A DNA stretch of 11,148 bases from Chloroflexota bacterium. GTDB lineage: Bacteria > Chloroflexota > Dehalococcoidia > DSTF01 > RBG-16-68-14. Shown here piece after piece: positions 6,748 to 11,148 of this stretch; within the stretch, counting starts at the first letter, position 1, and every line of letters starts with the position of its first letter. Below the pieces are notes generated by a model. It saw only the letters and a list, made by a program, of their open reading frames with translations. It was not told the DNA's origin and did not search any database. The position numbers were made by a program, and so were the translations under genes. The stretch covers positions 1 to 11,148 of the forward strand of contig JACZTE010000013.1 of the NCBI GenBank assembly GCA_022573935.1, given 5' to 3'.

Positions 6748-7364
6748 GCGGCATCTGGCTGGGCAGCTACATCGCGCTCTGGGGAGTCGTGCTGTTCCAG
6801 GGCATGGTCATCTTCCTGCTGCTACGGCAGTTGGGCACGATGTACCTCGGCACGGCCCAGGGCGTCGCCCGCGATGGGCTGCCGGTGGGCGAGCGCGCCC
6901 CCGACTTCGACGTACGCGACGCGGAGGGCCGCCCCCTCTCGCTGGCTGACTTCCGCGGCATGCCGCTGCTGCTCGTCTTCGGCTCGCCCGACTGCACCCC
7001 CTGTCGACAGCTGATCCCGGACCTCAACGTCTTCGCCCAGGAGCGGCCGCAGGAGCTGCGCGTGCTCTTCCTCAGCCGCGGCGAGGTCGAGGATGCTCGC
7101 CGCTTCGCCGACGAGCACAGCGTCCAGGTGCAGGTGGCCGCGTTCCCGGACGACTCGCTGCCCGACCAGTACCGCGCGCGGGTCAGCCCCTTCGCCTTCC
7201 TCATCGACGGCGAAGGCGTGATCCGGGCCAAGGGCCTCACCAACAATCGCGAGCACTTAGAGCTGCTGCTACGCATGAGCAAAACTTCTAAGACGGCTGA
7301 GGTGGCCGGTCGCAACGGAGCAGCGGCTTCGGAGCGGCCGGTAGCGGAGGAGGAGGTGCGATGA
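6744..7364 (+). CDS. MauD-like membrane-anchored thioredoxin-fold oxidoreductase
   Basis: The protein has 206 residues. An N-terminal helix (about residues 8-30, IALWGVVLFQGMVIFLLL) anchors it, with the thioredoxin domain outside. The domain shows the TlpA/peroxiredoxin-like opening 'VGERAPDFDVRDAEGRPLSLADF', the active site FGSPDCTPCRQL with Cys84-Thr-Pro-Cys87, and the cis-proline loop RVSPFAFLID (Pro149). The helix-then-CxPC design is that of MauD, which assists disulfide formation in the periplasmic quinoprotein light chain. The ATG at 6744 is fixed by a 4-base ATGA overlap with the MauE-like gene, which excludes a longer upstream frame. Its own stop overlaps the next ATG the same way (7361-7364). 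The C-terminal tail from about 180 is low in complexity and acidic. Function in disulfide transfer to the two following Cys-rich proteins is inferred. Confidence 0.85.
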   Translation: MSGIWLGSYIALWGVVLFQGMVIFLLLRQLGTMYLGTAQGVARDGLPVGERAPDFDVRDAEGRPLSLADFRGMPLLLVFGSPDCTPCRQLIPDLNVFAQERPQELRVLFLSRGEVEDARRFADEHSVQVQVAAFPDDSLPDQYRARVSPFAFLIDGEGVIRAKGLTNNREHLELLLRMSKTSKTAEVAGRNGAAASERPVAEEEVR

Positions 7365-7741
7365 AAGAGCCACTACGCCCGATTGCCGAGAGGCTGGCGC
7401 GCACGACGACGCGGCGAGGCCTCTTTGGCCGGGCCGCAGAGCTGGCCACAGGCGCCCTGCTGGGCGTGGCTGCCGGCACCATCACACGCCCCGGCGGGGC
7501 CGCCGCGGTTCACATCCGGAACACCGTCTGCGCCTTCCCTGGCCCGGCCTGTCCTTGCGACGGCTGCACCGACACGGGCCCCTGCGCCAAGCCCTGCATC
7601 TTCAACACTACCTGGTACGCCTCGGGCTGCTGGGTCACGAGCGGCATCACCTGCTGCGACTGCAACTGCCAGGGGATGGAGGGGATCCTCACCTGCGGCT
7701 GCGGCACCGACTACCACTTAGATCCACACAACTGCCCGTAG
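7361..7741 (+). CDS. Tat-exported 14-cysteine protein, copy 1 (MauA light-chain-like)
   Basis: The protein has 126 residues. The Tat motif TTRRGLFGR (Arg18-Arg19) is followed by a hydrophobic run (ATGALLGVAAG); the mature part starts near residue 47-50. Fourteen Cys fall at 57, 64, 66, 69, 75, 79, 90, 98, 99, 101, 103, 112, 114 and 125, an even number fitting up to seven disulfides. The stretches TTWYASGCW and TCCDCNC recall the MADH light chain (W-V-A-S-C and C-C...C-x-C, from memory), which is also Tat-exported, has six disulfides and carries the tryptophan tryptophylquinone cofactor. Trp85 matches the first cofactor Trp, but the position before Cys112 is Thr111, where MauA has the second Trp, so TTQ as known could not form. 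A strong GGAGGAGGAGG precedes the ATG, which overlaps the mauD-like stop. True MauA homology is likely but remote. Confidence 0.75.
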   Translation: MKEPLRPIAERLARTTTRRGLFGRAAELATGALLGVAAGTITRPGGAAAVHIRNTVCAFPGPACPCDGCTDTGPCAKPCIFNTTWYASGCWVTSGITCCDCNCQGMEGILTCGCGTDYHLDPHNCP

Positions 7742-7758
7742 AAGCCAGGGAGGATCGC

Positions 7759-8139
7759 ATGGATCTCTTACGAAACCTGAGCGAAGGACTGGCGCGAAAG
7801 ACCACCCGCCGCGGCCTCTTCGGCCGGAGCGCGGAGCTGGCCACAGGCGCGCTCCTGGGCGTAGCCGCCGGTACCCTGACGCGCCCGGGCGGCGCATCCG
7901 CAAGCCACATAGCCACCCACACGGTGTGCGCCTTCCCCGGCCCACCCTGCCCCTGCGATGAGTGCACTGAGACCGGGCCCTGCGCCAAGCCGTGCGTCTT
8001 CAATACCAACTGGTACTCCTCCGGCTGCTGGGTAACCGCCGGCGTCACCTGCTGCGACTGCACTTGCGCGGATGTAGCTGGATCCGGCTGGTGTGGCTGC
8101 GGCACGGACTACCACAACAACCCGGACAACTGCCCCTAG
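7759..8139 (+). CDS. Tat-exported 14-cysteine protein, copy 2 (MauA light-chain-like)
   Basis: This is the tandem paralogue of the preceding gene: also 126 residues, Tat motif TTRRGLFGR (Arg17-Arg18), and all 14 Cys at the same residue numbers (57 to 125). About three quarters of the residues from Cys57 on are identical by eye. I chose ATG 7759, 17 bases after the previous stop, with GGGAGG (7748-7753) five bases upstream; longer in-frame readings only overlap copy 1. Trp85 and Trp91 are shared with copy 1, but this copy alone has Trp111 directly before Cys112 (SGWCGCGTDYH). The W-C then Y-H order resembles the second cofactor Trp of MauA (recalled as IIWCF...TYHC). So copy 2 could in principle carry a Trp-derived quinone while copy 1 could not. 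No MauG or MauB is present here to support an amine dehydrogenase. Confidence 0.75.
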   Translation: MDLLRNLSEGLARKTTRRGLFGRSAELATGALLGVAAGTLTRPGGASASHIATHTVCAFPGPPCPCDECTETGPCAKPCVFNTNWYSSGCWVTAGVTCCDCTCADVAGSGWCGCGTDYHNNPDNCP

Positions 8140-8148
8140 GCGTTACCC

Positions 8149-8940
8149 ATGCTCCGAGCACAGGCCTTCGACGCTACGCGGGGCCTGCTGCTGGCTGCGG
8201 GGCTGCTGCTCGGCCTAGGGCTCGCGCTGACGATAGCGACTACCGAGCTCTCCTGGCAGACCGGCGCCATCGGGCTGAGCCTCGGCCTAGCCGCCCTCGT
8301 CGGCCTCGCCCAGACATGCAGCGCCTGAGGCTACAACGCGATCTATACGATCGCCCCCTTCGTCGAAGGGACTGAGACCTACCGGCGCTGGTTCCAACGG
8401 GCCACGCTCTACGCCCTCTCGATGACGGCCGCTGGCACCGCCACGGGCGTCGCCTTCGCCGCCGCCGGAGCGGGCGCAGGGGCGCTCTGGCCGGGGCTGA
8501 CCTTCTCGCTCGCAGGAGTCCTCGGCGGCATCGCCCTGGCCTACGCCCTACACGAGCTGGAGCTGCTGCGCCTGCCCGTGCCGGGCCGCGACTGGCAGGT
8601 CCCCGCCGGCTGGGTACGGGGGGGCTTCTACCGCAGCGCGGCTATCTTCGGCGGCACCGTCGGCTTCGGCGTGTTCACCCGCGTACCGTTCGCCAGCCTG
8701 CCGATCTGGCTCGCGTGGCTCTTCGTCTCGGGAAACATCCTCTACGGCGCGCTGGCCGGCCTGATCTACGGAGCGACGCGGGCGCTCTCGATCTACAGCA
8801 GCGCTTCGACGAAAGACTCGGCCCAACTCGTCGAGTTGAACCAGCGCGTGATGCAACTCTCCTCTCTGGCGCATCAGATCACCGGCCTGGCGCTGACCGT
8901 CTTCGCCGCCTACCTGCTCAGCGCCCCGTACCTGCCCTAG
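8149..8940 (+). CDS. Polytopic membrane protein with in-frame TGA in a C-S-A-(TGA) motif; candidate selenoprotein (MauF/CcdA-like)
   Basis: A single frame runs from ATG 8149 to TAG 8938-8940 and is broken only by TGA at 8326-8328 (codon 60). Reading through gives 263 residues. Hydrophobic segments lie at about 12-30, 40-56, 86-112, 114-136, 163-178, 184-206 and 244-259, about seven helices. The codon falls at the end of the second helix in LAQTCSA-(TGA)-GYNAIYTIAP, so Cys57-Ser-Ala-codon 60 has exactly CxxC spacing. Thiol-carrying membrane proteins of the CcdA, DsbD and MauF type have Cys at helix ends like this, and mau operons carry mauF beside mauE and mauD. TGA as selenocysteine gives CxxU. 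Automatic annotation would split it into a 59-residue piece and a later ORF from 8422. The start is 9 bases after the previous stop with no clear ribosome site, suggesting coupled translation. Alternatives are a TGC/TGT base error or a recent nonsense mutation. Family assignment is moderate; one continuous coding frame is strong. Confidence 0.7.
8338..8370 (+). promoter_or_regulatory. Candidate bacterial SECIS region downstream of the TGA
   Basis: Two perfect 6-bp hairpins lie in the coding sequence after the TGA. The first is GCGATC (8338-8343), loop TATAC, GATCGC (8349-8354). The second is CCCTTC (8356-8361), loop GTC, GAAGGG (8365-8370). The second has a G as the first loop base, and 33 bases separate it from the TGA. 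That fits the bacterial SECIS rule as I recall it: a G among the first two loop bases, 16-37 nt from the UGA. The three-base loop is at the small end, and GC-rich coding sequence forms hairpins easily, so this is supporting and not decisive evidence. Confidence 0.4.
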
Positions 8941-8970
8941 CAGCGGAACGAACGTTATACTAGGAAGACG

Positions 8971-9495
8971 ATGGTCCCACCGCTCCGCTCCGCTGCCTTC
9001 AGTCGCCGCACCGCCCTCGGCCTCGGGCTGCTGGCGCTGCTGGCGCTGAGTGCGCTTGCCGCCTGCAACGGCGGCAACGGCGACGTCGAGCCGACCGCCA
9101 CGGAACCCGAGGCGACGGCACCAGCCGCAACGGCGACGGCTGAGCTACCGAGAAACGCCTTCGAGCAGGGCAAGGCGCCCATCTTTTGGCAGCCGCTGGA
9201 TGAAGGATTCGAGTCGTTACGCGTCGGCGAGCCGTACAAGGTGCTCTTCCGAGTCACGAGCGGCTACGCCGAAAAGACGCTGCCGATCACGGTCGAGTGC
9301 TCGGACTGCGCCGAGCCGGTGCCGGGCGGCAGGCTTGAGTTCGAGCCGCTGCTGGCCCAGACCGAGGGAGAGGCGCCCGGTTCCTACTACCCGTTCAGCC
9401 TCGACCTGCCCCAGCCGGGAACGTGGCTGCTGACCGTCACGGCGGGCGACGACACGATCAGCATCACCGTAGAGGTGAAGCCCGCCGCCGGCTAG
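8971..9495 (+). CDS. Lipoprotein with CxxC, possibly Tat-exported
   Basis: The protein has 174 residues. The N-terminus SRRTALGLGL resembles a Tat motif (SRRxxL) and leads into a hydrophobic core and the lipobox LAAC, giving lipidation at Cys32. A Thr/Ala/Pro/Glu linker follows (about 38-60). The rest is a small beta-rich domain, ending in 'GTWLLTVTAGDDTISITVEV', of the immunoglobulin-like or YtkA-like kind. Cys110-Ser-Asp-Cys113 is a CxxC in this outer domain and could exchange thiols or bind metal. The ATG follows AGGA at 8962-8965. It begins 30 bases after the membrane protein gene on the same strand, so it may belong to the same operon. A TATACT at 8956-8961 could instead give it a near-leaderless transcript. 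The function is not known. Confidence 0.8.
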   Translation: MVPPLRSAAFSRRTALGLGLLALLALSALAACNGGNGDVEPTATEPEATAPAATATAELPRNAFEQGKAPIFWQPLDEGFESLRVGEPYKVLFRVTSGYAEKTLPITVECSDCAEPVPGGRLEFEPLLAQTEGEAPGSYYPFSLDLPQPGTWLLTVTAGDDTISITVEVKPAAG

Positions 9496-9508
9496 TCTTC
9501 GCCGGCGG
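9485..9508. terminator. GC-rich hairpin over two convergent stop codons
   Basis: CCGCCGGC (9485-9492) pairs perfectly with GCCGGCGG (9501-9508) around the 8-base loop TAGTCTTC. The plus gene ends at 9495 and the minus gene at 9492, so both stops share the palindrome CTAG inside this hairpin. It lacks a T-tract on either strand. A bidirectional terminator or mRNA-end stabiliser is the likely role. Confidence 0.5.
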
Positions 9509-10250
9509 GGCCCAGGTACAGGTTATCGTAGAACACATCGGCGGCTGAGAGGCCGTCGGCTGGCGTTCGGTCGTCCCAGCGCACCTCGAAGAGGATGCGC
9601 ATCGTGCCGAAGTCCTCGGGCGCCGCGCCCCACAGCTCCTGGAAGTCCTCGCGGATGTTGCGCTCGAAGTAGACCCACTCACCCACCTTCGGCTCATCAC
9701 GAGAGAGCATCACGTAGCGGGCGTTGCTGATGAAGGTCGGCTGGCTATCGACGCCGGCGAGGATGTAGCGGATCTGGTGGTTCGGTTCAGCCGGTAGGTT
9801 CGGCACGCCAAACACGATCACGACGAACTGGAGGTACTGCCGGGGCGTTCCCTTCTCCCAGCGGTCGACGTAGTAGTAGCCGGAGAGGACATCCGGAAAC
9901 TCCTCCAGCTCCAGCTCCTGCACCACGCCGTAGACGAAGGCCGAGCCAGCGCCCTCCTCCGTCGACCGCAGCTCGAGCAAGGCGCTATTCGCGCCGCTTT
10001 GCACCTGCCGTTGGCTGACGGAGAACGGCTTCCCCCAGGCCGAGGTCTCGAGCGAGATCCAGGGCTCCGGCCCCTCCTCGAAGCTGGGGTTGACGAAGAG
10101 ATTCGCCCCCTCCGGCCGGGCGGACGGGGTCAGCGGCGTCTCGATATCGCCATCGTCGCCGCATGAGGAGAGCGCCAAAGCGCCCAGCATCAGGGCGACG
10201 AGCGAAACCCAGAGCCTGCGACCAGTGGCGCTCGCAAGAAAACCCTTCAT
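9492..10250 (-). CDS. Lipoprotein with carbohydrate-binding-like beta-sandwich domain
   Basis: The protein has 252 residues. The signal MKGFLASATGRRLWVSLVAL ends in the lipobox LSSC, giving lipidation at Cys30. From about residue 48 the sequence runs 'ANLFVNPSFEEGPEPWISLE', the characteristic opening of CBM4/9-type galactose-binding-like domains, and it ends with 'SAADVFYDNLYLGP', the matching last strand. The whole mature protein is thus about one jelly-roll domain of ~200 residues that may bind sugar polymers or simply act as a surface module. ATG 10250 was chosen because it starts at the signal peptide; the frame can be extended upstream, but that part is non-native sequence overlapping the DUF192 gene. 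Only a weak GGGA precedes the start. The gene converges on the plus-strand lipoprotein with a 4-bp overlap of stops. Confidence 0.85.
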   Translation of the reverse strand: MKGFLASATGRRLWVSLVALMLGALALSSCGDDGDIETPLTPSARPEGANLFVNPSFEEGPEPWISLETSAWGKPFSVSQRQVQSGANSALLELRSTEEGAGSAFVYGVVQELELEEFPDVLSGYYYVDRWEKGTPRQYLQFVVIVFGVPNLPAEPNHQIRYILAGVDSQPTFISNARYVMLSRDEPKVGEWVYFERNIREDFQELWGAAPEDFGTMRILFEVRWDDRTPADGLSAADVFYDNLYLGPAGED

Positions 10251-10262
10251 AGATTCCCGGAT

Positions 10263-10271
10263 AGTGTACCA
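10263..10271 (-). promoter_or_regulatory. Extended -10 promoter close to the lipoprotein start
   Basis: On the minus strand TGGTACACT occupies 10271-10263. Transcription would start only about 6 bases before the ATG at 10250, so the message would be nearly leaderless, in line with its poor ribosome site. The motif differs by one base from TGGTACAAT upstream of 5163. Confidence 0.4.
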
Positions 10272-10303
10272 ACCTGCCGCCGGCGAGACCACGCCCCTCA
10301 CGT

Positions 10304-10558
10304 CTACTGCTGCCCCGGCTCTAGCAAGGCTTCCGGGTCGAAGGTCACCGCGTCCCCGATCTGCACGCCCGCTTCTCGCACCACGCCGGCGTTCACCTCG
10401 AGCATGTAGAGCACGGCTTGGTCCGGCCGATAGCGCGGTAGCTCCCCGTCTGGGACGCTCGGCTCCACCGTCGGCACATCTATTGTTATGTCTACTACAA
10501 CGCGGTCGCTGGAGATCCAGATGAAGTCCAGCGGAAAGAGCATGCCGCGCATCCAGAA
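10304..10558 (-). pseudogene. DUF192 family protein, N-terminal part missing
   Basis: The 85 codons from 10558 to the TAG at 10306-10304 encode the C-terminal part of a DUF192 protein. It holds FWMRGMLFPLDFIWI, then 'VLYMLEVNAGVVREAGVQIGDAVTF', which are the conserved family stretches. Full-length DUF192 proteins have roughly 50-70 residues before the FWM motif, usually including a signal peptide in exported versions. Here the reading upstream of FWM has no family resemblance (SSSSVGSESLFAT) and is antisense to a phage-type gene on the plus strand. The gene is therefore cut at about 10558-10562. DUF192 has no well-defined biochemical role. The end lies 53 bases upstream of the lipoprotein gene start. 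Confidence 0.75.
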
Positions 10559-10856
10559 CGTCGCGAACAACGACTCTGACCCGACGCTGCTCGATGACAT
10601 GGTGGAGGCGATCACCGGCGCTGCCGTGAAGGCCGCGCTGGAGGCTGACCGGCCCAAGACCGCGAAGCAGGCCCGCGCCAACTACGACGCGGAGATCCGC
10701 CAGCTGACGCGCGACGGCAGCAAGCCGCCGGCCGCGCCCAAGGGCAGCGCGGGCGGAGGCGCAAAGTACACCCGAGAGCAATTTTCGACGATGACGCCGC
10801 AGCAGGCAGCAGCGGTCCCTAAAGAAGAGAGGGATCGCATTCTCGCGGCAGGATAA
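10542..10856 (+). CDS. Small phage head-region protein, probably cut at its 5' end
   Basis: This is about 104 residues read from ATG 10542; the frame is also open from ATGs at 10521 and 10488. The region up to about 10558 codes for DUF192 on the other strand, so the true N-terminus is probably lost at the join. The start is uncertain. The protein is hydrophilic and Ala/Lys/Glu-rich with likely helices (DDMVEAITGAAVKAALEADRPKTA), a Gly/Pro/Ala hinge (about 77-88) and a C-terminal motif YTREQFSTMTPQQAAAVPKEERDRIL in outline. That C-terminal style is common in short phage proteins just before the coat gene, such as scaffold-like or head accessory proteins. The coat protein gene starts 14 bases after its TAA, which supports a head-gene operon. 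Confidence 0.55.
   Translation: MPRIQNVANNDSDPTLLDDMVEAITGAAVKAALEADRPKTAKQARANYDAEIRQLTRDGSKPPAAPKGSAGGGAKYTREQFSTMTPQQAAAVPKEERDRILAAG
10556..10562. other. Host/phage sequence junction
   Basis: Left of here the minus strand carries conserved DUF192 codons. Right of here the plus strand carries phage head genes and no DUF192 N-terminus appears in any minus frame. Both genes are cut at the same point, so the join is within a few bases of 10558. No att-like repeat, integrase or insertion sequence is visible. Confidence 0.6.
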
Positions 10857-10869
10857 CTAGGAGGCCCAC

Positions 10870-11148
10870 ATGACACTTGACAACCTCATTCCGACCGCAT
10901 GGTATGCGGCGCTGTTAGATAACCTGAACGACGACCACGTCTATGTGAACGTCGTGAACCACGACTACGAAGGCGAGATCAAGGCCAAGGGCGACACGGT
11001 CAAGATCAACAGCATTGGCCGCGTCACCATCAGCACCTACAGCAAGAACGGCTCCATCAGCGCACCCGAGACGCTGGACGACTCGCAGTTGATGCTCGCC
11101 ATCACCGAACTGAAGTACTTCAACTTCGAGATCGACGACGTGGACAAA
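10870..11148 (+). CDS. Phage major capsid (coat) protein, P22 gp5-like, 3' end off window
   Basis: The first 93 residues are present. 'TLDNLIPTAWYAALLDNLNDDHVYVNVVNHDYEGEIKAKGDTVKINSIG' in outline matches the N-terminal pattern of P22-type coat proteins: a helix with 'xLIPxxWxxxLLxxL', then 'NxDYEGEIxxxGDTVxI'. These form the icosahedral shell with an HK97 fold. AGGAGG (10859-10864) lies five bases before the ATG, a very strong ribosome site as expected for a highly made virion protein. It follows the small head protein gene by 14 bases. Confidence 0.85.
   Translation, partial: MTLDNLIPTAWYAALLDNLNDDHVYVNVVNHDYEGEIKAKGDTVKINSIGRVTISTYSKNGSISAPETLDDSQLMLAITELKYFNFEIDDVDK

Noticed and set aside
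6411..7364. A longer 317-residue MauD-like protein
   Set aside because: The extra N-terminus is the MauE-like gene read out of frame; the ATGA overlap and membrane anchor start at 6744.
7555..8139. A 194-residue protein covering copy 2 of the Cys-rich protein
   Set aside because: The first 68 residues are copy 1 read out of frame; the Tat signal and ribosome site place the start at 7759.
8338..8354. First hairpin after the TGA (GCGATC/GATCGC) as the main SECIS
   Set aside because: Its loop TATAC lacks a G in the first two bases and begins only 15 bases after the TGA; the second hairpin fits better.
9492..10781. A single 429-residue minus-strand protein
   Set aside because: The part upstream of 10250 reads DUF192 sequence out of its frame and phage sequence antisense; the signal peptide and lipobox begin at 10250.

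Overview
The window is GC-rich and looks like a Chloroflexota chromosome (Thermomicrobia-like at best guess). The pointers are Thr/Pro 'TPTAT' linkers on exported proteins, frequent GTG starts, lipoproteins beside Tat signals, and cohesin-like surface domains. This assignment is inference from style; there is no rRNA or other marker. The last ~0.6 kb is phage structural sequence, and the join to the host part cuts genes on both sides.

Layout. (1) 1-826, minus: a membrane-anchored surface protein, 3' end off the window, with a tandem-repeat Thr/Pro linker. (2) 1065-2285, minus: a surface protein with two cohesin-like domains and a C-terminal membrane anchor. (3) 2355-4961, minus: a tight operon of acyl carrier protein, degenerate ketosynthase (chain-length-factor-like, frameshifted here) and intact FabF-type ketosynthase, linked by two 4-bp GTGA overlaps. 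The order resembles a type II minimal polyketide synthase. (4) 4962-5162: a divergent regulatory region with a direct repeat, a hairpin and an extended -10 promoter. (5) 5163-8940, plus: an operon resembling the maturation half of a methylamine-utilisation (mau) locus. It holds a Tat-exported protein of unknown function, a MauE-like membrane protein, a MauD-like thioredoxin-fold protein, two tandem Tat-exported proteins with 14 cysteines each (MauA-light-chain-like), and a polytopic membrane protein whose frame crosses an in-frame TGA in a C-S-A-(TGA) motif. (6) 8971-9495 plus and 9492-10250 minus: two convergent lipoprotein genes whose stops overlap at CTAG under a strong hairpin. (7) 10304-10558, minus: a 5'-truncated DUF192 gene. 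(8) 10542-11148, plus: a small phage head protein and the start of a P22-type coat protein.

How it may work together. In mau operons, MauE and MauD are needed for the disulfide-rich quinoprotein light chain to accumulate. Here the same modules precede two duplicated Cys-rich exported proteins, but neither the large subunit MauB nor the cofactor-forming MauG is in the window. The membrane protein with the TGA is placed and shaped like MauF/CcdA/DsbD-type electron carriers. Reading TGA as selenocysteine gives a CxxU redox pair, and a GC-rich hairpin with a G at the start of its loop lies 33 nt downstream. The simplest model is a dedicated extracytoplasmic thiol-oxidation or isomerisation route for the paired 14-Cys proteins, possibly using a selenoprotein. 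The main rival is a base error (TGC/TGT read as TGA), which is a fair concern because the ketosynthase operon also carries a single-base frameshift.
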